Source: JAXLXE01 sp046328115 (GTDB lineage Bacteria > Chloroflexota > UBA6077 > JACCZL01). Taken from it: a stretch of 64,000 nt of DNA. Location of the stretch: NCBI GenBank assembly GCA_046328115.1, contig JAXLXE010000001.1, positions 1,116,001-1,180,000 of the forward strand, read 5' to 3'. The notes beneath the pieces were generated by a model. It worked only from the letters and a program-made list of their open reading frames with translations, ran no database searches and was not told the origin of the DNA. How positions within the stretch are numbered: the first letter of the stretch is position 1; every line of letters starts with the position of its first letter. Both the position numbers and the translations under genes were made by a program. Positions 49,351 to 57,191 of this stretch are shown here, in pieces.

Positions 49351-50112
49351 CTACAGGTCGCGACCGCCATCGATCTCGAACGCCGTGCCCGTGACCATGT
49401 AGGCCTCGTCAGACGCCAGGTAGAGCGCCGCGCTGGCAATGTCCTCTGGCCTGTTCAGCCGACCCATGGGGATGGTGGAGATGAACTGCTTGCGTGACTC
49501 CACGGGGTCGTTGCGGCCGAAGAAGCTGGGCAACATGGGTGTGTCCGTGGCCACTGGATTGATCGAGACAACGCGGATCTTGAACGGCGCAAGCTCAATC
49601 GCCAGTGCCTTTGTCAGGGTGATCACCGCACCTTTGGACATTGAGTACGCGCTGAGCCCCGGCCGCGGCCGAATGCCGGCGGTGGAGGCCGTATTGAGGA
49701 TCACACCGCCGCCCTGGCGCTTCATCACGGGCACCGCGTGCTTGCAACCCAGGTACACGCTGCGTATGTTCACGGCCACGGTGCGGTCAAAGAACTCGTC
49801 TTCTATCTCGTCGATCGGCGTGTAGCCCATGGGCATGCCGGCGTTGTTGTAGAGCACATCCAGCCGACCGTAGGTGTTGACCGCGGTAGCGATCATCGCC
49901 TTCACGTCGTCGGCGTTGCTCACGTCCGCGCGGGCAAATACCGCCTCGCCGCCCATCTCGCGGATCTGCTCAACCGTCTGATTGCCAGCCTCCGGTGAGA
50001 TGTCCACCACCACCACGCGGGCGCCCTCGCTCCCAAACAGCTCAGACGTAGCCTTGCCAATGCCAGAACCGGCGCCGGTCACCAGCGCAACTTTGTCCTC
50101 CAACCTGCTCAC
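49351..50112 (-). CDS. Short-chain dehydrogenase/reductase
   Basis: A 253-residue SDR from GTG 50112, which overlaps the carbamoyltransferase stop (GTGA). Classical motifs: VTGAGSGIGKA (NAD-binding), NNAGMPMGYTP, Ser-Tyr-Lys catalytic set in LNTASTAGIRPRPGLSAYSM (active Tyr) and the following SKGAVITLTKALA (Lys), and RVVSINPVATDTPM. NAD rather than NADP preference is suggested by the VVVDIS acidic residue at the end of the second strand. Typical of 3-oxoacyl-ACP reductase-like or glucose dehydrogenase-like enzymes; substrate unknown. Coupled translation with the carbamoyltransferase suggests a shared pathway. Confidence 0.88.
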   Translation of the reverse strand: MSRLEDKVALVTGAGSGIGKATSELFGSEGARVVVVDISPEAGNQTVEQIREMGGEAVFARADVSNADDVKAMIATAVNTYGRLDVLYNNAGMPMGYTPIDEIEDEFFDRTVAVNIRSVYLGCKHAVPVMKRQGGGVILNTASTAGIRPRPGLSAYSMSKGAVITLTKALAIELAPFKIRVVSINPVATDTPMLPSFFGRNDPVESRKQFISTIPMGRLNRPEDIASAALYLASDEAYMVTGTAFEIDGGRDL

Positions 50113-51914
50113 TCTTCCGACCCATCCTTCCGCACGATGAAGTCCCCCAGCACCAGGGTATCGATCCCGCTGCGGTAGAAGGTGTTCAACGCGTTGGCCG
50201 GCGTGGTGACGATCGGCTCGCCACGCAGGTTGAAAGACGTGTTCAAGATCACGGGAACGCCCGTCTGGTCGCCAAAGCTGCTGATCAGTTTGTGGTACCG
50301 GCGATTGCCCTCCGGGGTCACCGTCTGCAACCGGCCCGTGCCCCCCGCGTGCGTCACCGCCGGGATCGCCTCGCGCTTATCCTCCGCAACTGGTAGCACC
50401 ACCAGCATGAATTTGGCCGGGTCCTTGGGCCAGGCGTTCCGTCCGCCCGTCAGGTCGAAGTACTCACCGGCCCGGTCAGCCAGCACGCTCGGAGCAAACG
50501 GACGGAATGGCTCGCGGAACTTGATCTTCGTGTTGACGATGTCTTTCATCTCGTCGCGGCGCGGATCGGCGATGATGCTCCGATTCCCCAGCGCCCGCGG
50601 GCCCCACTCAAAGCGGTCCTGGTACCAGCCAATCACGCGGCCGGACGCCAGCTCACCGGCCACCGTCTCGCACAGCCTGTCCTCGTTCTCGACAAGATCG
50701 TAGGTCACGCCACGCGCGTCAAGCGCCGTGCGAATCTCGTCCGGTGAATAGCCACGGCCCCAGTAAGCATGATCCATGGTGAACGTGCGCGGTTTGCCCA
50801 TCAGCGCGTGATACGCGTAGAGCGCCGCGCCCAAGGCCCCGCCCGCGTCACCGGCGGCCGGCTGGATGTACAGCTCCTCGAAGTCCGTCTCGCGGAGGAT
50901 CCGGCCATTCGCCACGCTGTTGTAAGCGACACCGCCGGCCATGCACAGCCGCTTCGAGCCCGTCCGCCGCTGCAGGTACTTCGCCATGTTGACAATGGCG
51001 TTCTCCGTCATCACCTGCACGCTGGCGGCCACATCCGCGTAATACTGGTTCTTCTCGATGGCGGCGGCCACCGCGTCTGGCGGCACACCAGTCTCCCGGG
51101 TGTAGAAGTCGGACTCGCGCTCGCGCGGCGCGCCAAACAGCTCCTCGAATTTGCGGCTAAACGTCTGCGTGGTGGAGTGATGGAAGCTGAAGTACTCCAT
51201 GTTGAGCCAGAAGCTGCCGTCATCCTTCCCAAAGCGGATGACTTTGTCCACCTTGTCCAGGTACTTCGGGGCGCCATAGGGGGCCATGCCCATGACCTTG
51301 TACTCACCATCGTTCACCTCAAAGCCCAGCCAGGCGGTGAACGCGGAGTAGAACAGCCCTAGCGAGTGCGGGAATCGAGCTTCCTGGAACAGCTCAATGC
51401 TGTTCTGGCCGCCGCTCTCCCAGCTCGCCTTGCCCACTCCTAGCGTGGCCGTGGTCCACTCGCCCACCCCGTCCACGGTCATCACGGCGGCCTCCTCAAA
51501 CGGCGAGCAGAAAAACGCGCTGGCCGCGTGAGACAGATGGTGCTCGACAAAGAGGACCTTCTCGCGCTGGACCCCAAGCTGGCCCCGGATCTTGTCTTTG
51601 ATCCAGAGCTTCTCGTTGAGCCAGGTGATCATGGCCTCTCGAAAAGCGCTCACCGAGTGCGGCCAGGTTGCCAGCATGGTCGTCAGGAGGCGCTCAAACT
51701 TGGGCAGCGGCTTCTCGTAGAAGACCACGTAGTCGATCTGATCGGGTGTGATGCCGGCCTGTTCGAGGCAGAACTCCACCGCCAGCGTCGGATAGCCGGA
51801 GTCGTGCTTATTGCGCGAGAACCGCTCCTCTTCCGACGCGGCGATCAGCACGCCGTCCTTCAGCAGGGCGGCCGCGGCGTCATGGTAGAAGCACGAGATG
51901 CCGAGGATGTACAC
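50109..51914 (-). CDS. Carbamoyltransferase (NodU/TobZ family)
   Basis: I chose GTG 51914 because the protein then begins YILGISCFYHDAAAALL, the standard opening, and the codon lies 2 bp after the SxtJ-like stop; this gives 601 residues. N-terminal Kae1/ASKHA-like domain has FVEHHLSHAASAFFCSPF (metal-binding histidines) and TVDGVGEWTT; the C-terminal YrdC-related part has FEWGPRALGNRSIIADPR and REPFRPFAPSVL. Members transfer a carbamoyl group from carbamoyl phosphate via an AMP intermediate to a hydroxyl, as in Nod factor, tobramycin and saxitoxin biosynthesis. The SxtJ/DUF5989 partners are adjacent. The acceptor may be a surface glycan or secondary metabolite. Confidence 0.93.
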   Translation of the reverse strand: MYILGISCFYHDAAAALLKDGVLIAASEEERFSRNKHDSGYPTLAVEFCLEQAGITPDQIDYVVFYEKPLPKFERLLTTMLATWPHSVSAFREAMITWLNEKLWIKDKIRGQLGVQREKVLFVEHHLSHAASAFFCSPFEEAAVMTVDGVGEWTTATLGVGKASWESGGQNSIELFQEARFPHSLGLFYSAFTAWLGFEVNDGEYKVMGMAPYGAPKYLDKVDKVIRFGKDDGSFWLNMEYFSFHHSTTQTFSRKFEELFGAPRERESDFYTRETGVPPDAVAAAIEKNQYYADVAASVQVMTENAIVNMAKYLQRRTGSKRLCMAGGVAYNSVANGRILRETDFEELYIQPAAGDAGGALGAALYAYHALMGKPRTFTMDHAYWGRGYSPDEIRTALDARGVTYDLVENEDRLCETVAGELASGRVIGWYQDRFEWGPRALGNRSIIADPRRDEMKDIVNTKIKFREPFRPFAPSVLADRAGEYFDLTGGRNAWPKDPAKFMLVVLPVAEDKREAIPAVTHAGGTGRLQTVTPEGNRRYHKLISSFGDQTGVPVILNTSFNLRGEPIVTTPANALNTFYRSGIDTLVLGDFIVRKDGSEE

Positions 51915-51915
51915 G

Positions 51916-52260
51916 CTAGTACTGCCTCCGAACGTCGTCGAGCGTGGTGTCTGTCGTCTTGCGTTCCACCCAGAACGTCTGCGAGGGTGCCCGCCTGATG
52001 CGGAGACGGTCCGAGACGAACGCCTGCCACAGTCCAATGGGCACCATGATGGAGAAGTAGAAGACGGTCAGCAGGATCCGCGCCTGGACGTTTGCCACTC
52101 GATCCGCCAGCTCCCGCCAGCGCTTCCAACCCGCACCCGCCCGGTCCTTGAATCCGCCCTCAGCTCCCCGACCGGCGACCAGGACGAAGGCGCCGATGAA
52201 ACCCACGATCGCGAGGACCAGCACCCACCAGTACCCCGCATATTCACCAAGTAGATGCAT
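51916..52260 (-). CDS. SxtJ-like membrane protein
   Basis: A 114-residue protein from ATG 52260. Two TM helices are predicted (GYWWVLVLAIVGFIGAFVLV, ILLTVFYFSIMVPIGLW) with a charged middle and C-terminus (DRLRIRRAPSQTFWVERKT). SxtJ-like proteins are small membrane partners encoded beside NodU-type carbamoyltransferases in saxitoxin and many other clusters. The stop is 1 bp from the carbamoyltransferase start, so the genes are coupled. Exact biochemical role is unknown; it may tether the enzyme to the membrane. Confidence 0.8.
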   Translation of the reverse strand: MHLLGEYAGYWWVLVLAIVGFIGAFVLVAGRGAEGGFKDRAGAGWKRWRELADRVANVQARILLTVFYFSIMVPIGLWQAFVSDRLRIRRAPSQTFWVERKTTDTTLDDVRRQY

Positions 52261-52344
52261 GCCACTCCGGTATCGCGAGACGGCGCGTGAGGCCCAGCGC
52301 GCAAGAGCCGCGGAAAGTCCCCGTGCGTCGGCCGGCGATCGTCA

Positions 52345-52503
52345 CTAGAAGATCGTGTAGATAAAGGGCCCGAGCGGAGTGGCTGACGCGAGGATGAGCA
52401 GCACCCCGATCATCAGCAACCCGGCCACGATCGGAATGAGGAACCACGCCTTTCGGTGAACGAGAAACCCGAAAAGCTCCGTGATCGTCCTCAATACGCC
52501 CAT
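52345..52503 (-). CDS. DUF5989-family small membrane protein
   Basis: A 52-residue protein translated by hand from ATG 52503 to TAG at 52345. The N-terminus is GVLRTITELFGFLVHRKAWF, followed by one TM helix (LIPIVAGLLMIGVLLILAS) and the end TPLGPFIYTIF. This agrees with the DUF5989 family, which is regularly found next to SxtJ and carbamoyltransferase genes. It is the first gene of the three-gene operon. Role unknown; probable membrane component of the carbamoylation unit (inference). Confidence 0.82.
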   Translation of the reverse strand: MGVLRTITELFGFLVHRKAWFLIPIVAGLLMIGVLLILASATPLGPFIYTIF

Positions 52504-52546
52504 GCTGCTCCACGCGGCCGACTACGGAACTCGGCGCACCCGGCGA

Positions 52547-52552
52547 AGTATA
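52547..52552 (-). promoter_or_regulatory. Putative -10 box of carbamoyltransferase operon
   Basis: TATACT on the minus strand, 44 bp upstream of the DUF5989 start. No good -35. The divergent gap 52504-52684 also contains TAATAT (52639-52644) facing the PAS-GAF gene. Confidence 0.38.
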
Positions 52553-52684
52553 CAAAAGCACTCGCCTGCGGGTGCCGCGCACTGAGAGACTTCCGTTCTG
52601 GAACGCCCAGTCCCCGACCCGGTGCGCTACGCGTTGTGTAATATTTAGCACGCAATTGTGCGATCACCACCCGAGGGGTCTGTG

Positions 52685-53734
52685 GTGACAGCTCACACGC
52701 CAACAGAATCCGACGTCACCGACCAGCCGTACACGGCTGTGCCGGCCGGCACTGTTAGCGACACGGCCGATCATCAGCTCACGCTCAGCGTCGACGGACG
52801 CTTGTCCGCGGCCCCCGACGGCTGGGTAGCCATCAGCGGACGATCCGCGGACGAGGCCGATGGCCGCGCCCTTCGTGAATTCATCCATCCGGCGGACCAG
52901 GTCACCTGGGACCGCGCCTGGAGCCAGCTCACGCTCCACGGAGGAACGGAGGCAGAGGTCTCCGTTCGCCACCGCACACGCCTTGGAGGCTACCGCTGGA
53001 TACGGGCCCACTTCGAAGCCGCACGCTCCACCCATGAGCGGCCAGATGCCGTTCGCTGCTACGTCACGGACCTCACCGATCTCAAGAACCTGGCCGCCGT
53101 GGAAGAAGCGGGCTTGCGGGTGACCGCGGCCGTGCGCGTCGCAGCTACTCCCGAGGATGCGGCCACCACTTTGCTCCAGGCGATGTGCACCGGCGCAGGT
53201 TGGCAGTTTGGCACGTGTTGGCGGCTGGACCCGTCAGACGGCACGCTCCGGGCCGTGACCACCTGGGCGCAGCACGGCGCGGTGGAGCCAACCCTGGAGA
53301 TCGTCACCCACGCGGCTCGATTCCGTCCTGGATCCGGACTGCCTGGCCGAGTCTGGCAGTCCGGGCAGATGGAGTGGATGGGCAACATCACCACGGACCA
53401 CGGATTCACTCGTGTTGCCAGTGCCACCGCAAATGGCCTCTACACAGCCGTCGCGGTGCCCGTCTGGGTTCGCGACGAGGTGGTCGGCGTGATCGAGCTG
53501 TTGGGCCACCCCAGGCAGGTTCCGGACCACCACACGGCCAACATTGTCCGCACCGTCCTGGCAGCCGTGGGCCAGCGGGAGCCCGGGCCGGCTCCTACCG
53601 TGGTTCCCTCGGTCGAGCATTCAGGCGACCCGTTCAATTCCGCCCTCAAGCTGCTCCTCGCGAAACTGGAAGACCTGGTAGCACAGTCGGAGGACGTGCT
53701 GGACCGGAGCGCGGGCGCCGAGGAAAGCCGCTAG
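52685..53734 (+). CDS. PAS-GAF sensory protein without output domain
   Basis: I placed the start at GTG 52685 because GAGGGG lies 6 bp upstream; GTG 52658 is an alternative. The 349-residue protein has a PAS fold-3 domain (about 40-140, FIHPADQVTWDRAWSQLTLHG, VRHRTRLGGYRWIRAHFE, then CYVTDLTDLK) and a GAF domain (about 145-310, GAGWQFGTCWRLDPSDGTL, VAVPVWVRDEVVGVIELLG). No histidine kinase, GGDEF or DNA-binding region follows; the last ~35 residues are a helical tail. It may be a ligand sensor that acts on a partner in trans. Ligand not deducible. Confidence 0.82.
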   Translation: MTAHTPTESDVTDQPYTAVPAGTVSDTADHQLTLSVDGRLSAAPDGWVAISGRSADEADGRALREFIHPADQVTWDRAWSQLTLHGGTEAEVSVRHRTRLGGYRWIRAHFEAARSTHERPDAVRCYVTDLTDLKNLAAVEEAGLRVTAAVRVAATPEDAATTLLQAMCTGAGWQFGTCWRLDPSDGTLRAVTTWAQHGAVEPTLEIVTHAARFRPGSGLPGRVWQSGQMEWMGNITTDHGFTRVASATANGLYTAVAVPVWVRDEVVGVIELLGHPRQVPDHHTANIVRTVLAAVGQREPGPAPTVVPSVEHSGDPFNSALKLLLAKLEDLVAQSEDVLDRSAGAEESR

Positions 53735-53779
53735 CCTCGGTCTACGCGGGATCCGCGGAGTCCCAGCAGGTGGCCAATA

Positions 53780-54190
53780 CTAGTAATTGGTAGCGCTGGG
53801 TCTAGGATCGAGCGACAGATGCGTGTGGAGGGCAACCAGTCTGCCCTGGCGGCGGGCGAAGATCACGGTCGCCCGGCCATAGCGCGGGAATGGTTTGCCT
53901 TCCGGGTCGAACCCCGTAGAGGTCCAGAGTCCCAGCCCCCAGGCCGTCTCGCCGTCCGCGCCCCAACGGATGGAGTCCGGACGGAACGCGAAATCGCGAG
54001 TCCTGGGCCAGATGTTCTGCCACTGACCTGACTGCAGCGAGTCCAGGCCCTCCAGCATCGCTCCATACGTGCCAAACCCGATCGCGTCGCTCGCGAAGAG
54101 CGTGCGTCCCCGGGGATAGTCCACCGCGGCCACACATGCGACGAGCTCATCGAACCAGGCGCGGACGTCTTGCTCCGTGATGGCAGCCAT
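53780..54190 (-). CDS. SnoaL/DUF4440-like nuclear-transport-factor-2 fold protein
   Basis: A 136-residue protein from ATG 54190. The pattern is that of DUF4440/SnoaL-like proteins: DVRAWFDELVACVAAVDYPR, LFASDAIGFGTYG, WQNIWPRTRDFAFRPDSIRW, then GRATVIFARRQGRLVALHTH at the C-terminus. The NTF2 fold forms a cone with a central cavity and may bind or isomerise a small hydrophobic ligand. It has no signal peptide. The PAS-GAF gene converges from the left with a 45-bp gap. Substrate unknown. Confidence 0.78.
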   Translation of the reverse strand: MAAITEQDVRAWFDELVACVAAVDYPRGRTLFASDAIGFGTYGAMLEGLDSLQSGQWQNIWPRTRDFAFRPDSIRWGADGETAWGLGLWTSTGFDPEGKPFPRYGRATVIFARRQGRLVALHTHLSLDPRPSATNY

Positions 54191-54245
54191 GCGTTGCGAG
54201 CCTCCGTGTCAGTGGCAGGAGCACTCCCCTGCTGGCGGCGGTGCA

Positions 54246-54337
54246 TGGCGGAGGTGCATGGGAGTCGAACCCACCCGCGAACGCGCTCACGCCCGCGCAA
54301 CGGTTTTGAAGACCGCGAGGCCCACCGGGACCCCTCC
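54246..54337 (-). tRNA. selC: tRNA-Sec (selenocysteine, anticodon UCA)
   Basis: Reading the minus strand, the gene runs from ggaggggt to the encoded CCA. The acceptor stem is 8 bp (one mismatch and one wobble), and the T arm is 5 bp with loop TTCGACT, giving the 13-bp acceptor-T stack specific for bacterial tRNA-Sec. The anticodon stem-loop CGGT-CTTCAAA-ACCG has TCA in the loop. The variable arm is long (GCGCGGGCGTGAGCGCG) and pairs well. The D arm looks short; edges could move by a few bases. It reads UGA as selenocysteine in the presence of SelB and SECIS elements. No selA, selB or selD gene is in the window. Confidence 0.85.
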
Positions 54338-54384
54338 ACCCCCTCGAAAGGGAAGGCTGGCCGCCGGCCCGAGTATAGCATCGC

Positions 54385-54699
54385 GTGTTACCGTTGCCTC
54401 CCGTGCCTGTCTGGACAGCCGTCTGTCGTGTCTCATTGCGGATCGCCAGCGCCCGCTCGCTCAAAGACAAGCGACAGGTCGCAAGATCCCTCGTGGACCG
54501 GATCCGCCGCCGCTTCAACGCATCTGTGGCGGAAGTGGAGGACCAGGAGGTCTGGAGCTCCCTCGTGCTTGGCATCGCAGCGGTCAGCGGCAGTGGCCAG
54601 CACGCGTCGCGCCAGATCGAGGCCGTCCTGGAATTCATCGAAGTGTCCCACCCGGAGGTTGAGATCATGGAACGCCACGTGGAGCTGGTGAGCGACTGA
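54385..54699 (+). CDS. DUF503-family protein
   Basis: A 104-residue protein; start GTG 54385, with GTG 54403 a plausible alternative. ASARSLKDKRQVARSLVDRI is the DUF503 signature (YlxP family), followed by NASVAEVEDQEVWSSLVLGI and a C-terminal EIMERHVELVSD. DUF503 genes often lie between infB and rbfA in a translation operon; that context is absent here, so its location is unusual. A -10-like box (TATAGC, 54374-54379) sits just upstream of GTG 54385 and could give a nearly leaderless transcript. Role not known. Confidence 0.82.
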   Translation: MLPLPPVPVWTAVCRVSLRIASARSLKDKRQVARSLVDRIRRRFNASVAEVEDQEVWSSLVLGIAAVSGSGQHASRQIEAVLEFIEVSHPEVEIMERHVELVSD

Positions 54700-54751
54700 T
54701 CTATCATCTACCCAGCACGCGCATCGGCATCGGCCGCCGCCGCGCAGCAAG

Positions 54752-55027
54752 CTGGAGCGGATCACGGACGTCACGCTACTGGGTCGGGCGGGCTGTCATC
54801 TGTGCGAAGAGGCCGCGACGCTGACCAGACTGGAGTGCCAGCGGGCCGGCGCGACGTTCTCGGAGGTCGACATCGACGGCTCCAGTGATCTCGTCCGACG
54901 GTATGGCTTCTCCATCCCCGTCCTCCAGGTTCCCGGCGCGGAAGACCTGGCGTGGCCGTTCTCCGCTGGGGACGTGCGAGCCGCGCTGGCCACGGCCCAG
55001 CGCGCGAGACCCGCGGCGAGATCGTAA
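54752..55027 (+). CDS. Glutaredoxin-like (DUF836) protein with non-canonical start
   Basis: The frame from ~54752 to TAA 55027 translates as a glutaredoxin-like fold: DVTLLGRAGCHLCEEAATLT (CxxC at the helix start), then AGATFSEVDIDGSSDLVRRY and GFSIPVLQV (cis-Pro), ending WPFSAGDVRAALATAQRARP. This is a clear DUF836/thioredoxin-like protein, about 90 residues. In this frame the region between the upstream TGA (54689) and the domain has no ATG, GTG or TTG; the first usable codons are CTG 54752 or ATC 54761, with GGAG just inside. Either a rare start or a base error is involved. The DUF2085 gene follows 12 bp after the stop. Confidence 0.6.
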   Translation: MERITDVTLLGRAGCHLCEEAATLTRLECQRAGATFSEVDIDGSSDLVRRYGFSIPVLQVPGAEDLAWPFSAGDVRAALATAQRARPAARS

Positions 55028-55038
55028 GGAGAGCACAA

Positions 55039-55635
55039 GTGCTGCGGGTGGCGATCGAGCGGTGGCTCTTCCTGGCGAACGCGGCTGTCGCCGTGTTCGT
55101 GGCCCTACCGCTGGCAGCGCCCGTCCTGGCGTACGCGGGCTGGCTGAACGCCGCCAACGTCATCTACGTGGCGTATCGCTCGGTGTGCCACCAGTGGGCT
55201 TTCCGATCCTACTTTCTGTTCGGGCAGAGCTGGACCTACACCGCTGACACCATGAGCTCCCTGGCCGCGGAGGCGGATGTCTTCGCCACGCGCGCCCACC
55301 CGCTCCTTGGGTACAAGGTGGCGTTCTGCGAGCGCGACACGGCGATCTACGCCGCGGTGTTGCTGGCCGGTCTCTTGTATGCCATCGCGCGCCGCCGTGC
55401 TGCGCCGCTGTCCCTGGGCGCCTACTCGCTGCTGATCCTGCCCATGGCACTCGACGGCTTCAGCCAGCTTCTCGGCTGGCGGGAGAGCTCGCCTGAGCTG
55501 CGGACGATCACCGGCGCGCTGTTCGGCGCGGCCAGCGCCTGGCTGATCTACCCGCGCCTGGACCTGGTTGCCGGTCAGCAGTCCAGGCCGACGGCGCCAA
55601 GACGGAGCATCCATGTCAGCAGCGCGGCTCCGTGA
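55039..55635 (+). CDS. DUF2085-family membrane protein
   Basis: I chose GTG 55039 because AAGGAGAG lies just upstream. The 198-residue protein has a first TM, then SVCHQWAFRSYFLFG (the CHQ...R motif of DUF2085) and KVAFCERDTAIYAAVLLAG, with later helices and LPMALDGFSQLLGWRESSPELR. DUF2085 proteins are polytopic, of unknown function, and may coordinate a metal by the Cys/His residues. The stop overlaps the next start (GTGA). Confidence 0.85.
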   Translation: MLRVAIERWLFLANAAVAVFVALPLAAPVLAYAGWLNAANVIYVAYRSVCHQWAFRSYFLFGQSWTYTADTMSSLAAEADVFATRAHPLLGYKVAFCERDTAIYAAVLLAGLLYAIARRRAAPLSLGAYSLLILPMALDGFSQLLGWRESSPELRTITGALFGAASAWLIYPRLDLVAGQQSRPTAPRRSIHVSSAAP

Positions 55636-56387
55636 GCGGGCGCAGCGTCGGCTCCACCGCCGTGGATGAGCCGCTCCCCGCGCTTCTGGTACTCGTGCCG
55701 CGGATCGCCACGGCCATAGCCGTGCCGGTGCTGCTGCTTACCGTGGGTATCCTGGCCGTGGCGAGCGATCGCGGATTCATTGAGCGCGGCTTTCAGCGGT
55801 ATCAGGTCAGCCGCGTCACCGGGATTTCGCCGGAGCAGCTTTCGTCCGTCGCACAGGCCTTCGTGGACTACTTCAACGCACCCGCGGGTCGAATGGACAT
55901 TCAGGTCCAGGTGAACGGCCGGCGGCGAGCGCTGTTCAACGCCAAGGAGATCCGGCACATGGTGGACGTGCAGTCGCTGATGCACCTGGCGCAACGAGCG
56001 CGGACCGTCAGCGCCGTGGCGCTGGTCGTTGCCGTGGCCGCGATCCTCGTTGCCGCCGGACGGGTGGAAGGCCTGGCGTTTGCCGCGCGCCAGCTAGCCC
56101 TGGCCGGGCTGCTTGGCGGAGGCATCACCCTGGGCCTCCTTGCCCTGCTGGGGCTGATGTCCCTGGTGGACTTCAGCGCCGCCTTCGTAAAGTTCCACCA
56201 GCTTTCGTTCGGCAACGATGACTGGATGTTGGACCCCAGGACGGACTACTTGATCATGCTCTTCCCAGAGGGATTCTGGCTGGACTCAGCCCTGCGCGTG
56301 GGGGCTATCACAGGTGGCGGCGCGGCCATCATCACTGCGTTGAGCGGCGCTGCGCTGCTGTGGGCGAATCGGTGGTCTGGAGCATGA
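55632..56387 (+). CDS. DUF1461/TIGR01906-family membrane protein
   Basis: A 251-residue protein, GTG 55632 overlapping the previous TGA. One N-terminal TM, an extracytoplasmic part, then further helices and the characteristic FHQLSFGNDDWMLDPRTDYL and LIMLFPEGFWLDSALRVG that define DUF1461. It normally accompanies a HAD-IIA phosphatase or DUF2085 in Chloroflexota and Firmicutes (my recollection). The last residues overlap the HAD gene start. Function unknown. Confidence 0.85.
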   Translation: MSGRSVGSTAVDEPLPALLVLVPRIATAIAVPVLLLTVGILAVASDRGFIERGFQRYQVSRVTGISPEQLSSVAQAFVDYFNAPAGRMDIQVQVNGRRRALFNAKEIRHMVDVQSLMHLAQRARTVSAVALVVAVAAILVAAGRVEGLAFAARQLALAGLLGGGITLGLLALLGLMSLVDFSAAFVKFHQLSFGNDDWMLDPRTDYLIMLFPEGFWLDSALRVGAITGGGAAIITALSGAALLWANRWSGA

Positions 56388-57190
56388 CCGAGCGACCAGG
56401 CACCCTGCCCTCCGATATTCGTGGCCTCCTCCTCGATCTGGATGGCGTTGTGTACCACGGTGACATCGTCATCCCGCAGGCGCCTCCCTTCTTCCGCTTC
56501 CTGCGAGAGCGTGGGATCCCTTTCCTCCTGACTACCAACAACTCCACGATGTCTTCTGCCGACTACGTCCAGAAGCTGGAGCGGATGGACATCCACGTCC
56601 ACGACTACGAAGTGCTGGGGAGCGCCGAGGCCACGGGACTGTACCTTCAGCAGCAGTCCTCACCAGGCGCCCGCGCGTTCGTGATCGGAGAGAGCGGTCT
56701 GCGCAACGCCGTTGAGAAAGCCGGATTGATCCTCGCTGAGACGGACGTCGAGTACGTCATCGTGGGCCTTGATCGGCAGGTGGACTACCGAAAGCTGACG
56801 CTGGCCGTGAACCTCGTGCGCGGGGGCGCCACATTCATCGGGCCAAATCCGGATACCACCCTTCCGATGCCCGTGGGCGTCATCCCCGGCGCGGGATCGT
56901 TCCAGGCACTCATCACGGCCGCCAGCGGCCGGAAGCCCACCATCATCGGCAAGCCGGAGCCAACCATGCTCGCCATGGGCGCGGACCGCCTGAGCCTGCC
57001 GGTGGCTCAGGTGGCGATGGTCGGTGATCGACTTGACACGGACGTGCTCGGCGCGAACCGCGCGGGCATGCCCTGCATCATGGTACTGACCGGTGTATCC
57101 AGCCGGGCGGACCTCACCACCTCGCCGGCGCAACCGGGGCTAGTGTTGGAGGATCTCGCGGAGCTTCAGGCGCTGCTTGCCCAAACCTAG
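56384..57190 (+). CDS. HAD-IIA family phosphatase (NagD-like)
   Basis: ATG 56384 overlaps the previous TGA (ATGA) and is preceded by CTGGAG. The 268-residue protein has motif I LLLDLDGVVYHGD, motif II LTTNNST, a large type IIA cap (about 85-180), motif III IGKPEPTMLAMG and motif IV VGDRLDTDVLGA. HAD-IIA enzymes dephosphorylate small phosphates such as p-nitrophenyl phosphate, UMP/GMP or pyridoxal phosphate. Third member of the DUF2085-DUF1461-HAD operon. Substrate not deducible. Confidence 0.88.
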   Translation: MTERPGTLPSDIRGLLLDLDGVVYHGDIVIPQAPPFFRFLRERGIPFLLTTNNSTMSSADYVQKLERMDIHVHDYEVLGSAEATGLYLQQQSSPGARAFVIGESGLRNAVEKAGLILAETDVEYVIVGLDRQVDYRKLTLAVNLVRGGATFIGPNPDTTLPMPVGVIPGAGSFQALITAASGRKPTIIGKPEPTMLAMGADRLSLPVAQVAMVGDRLDTDVLGANRAGMPCIMVLTGVSSRADLTTSPAQPGLVLEDLAELQALLAQT

Positions 57191-57191
57191 C

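Noticed and set aside
54752..55027. Selenoprotein hypothesis for the glutaredoxin-like frame near tRNA-Sec
   Set aside because: The CxxC is encoded by ordinary Cys codons and no in-frame TGA lies within the domain; the TGA at 54689 is upstream and followed by no conserved sequence.
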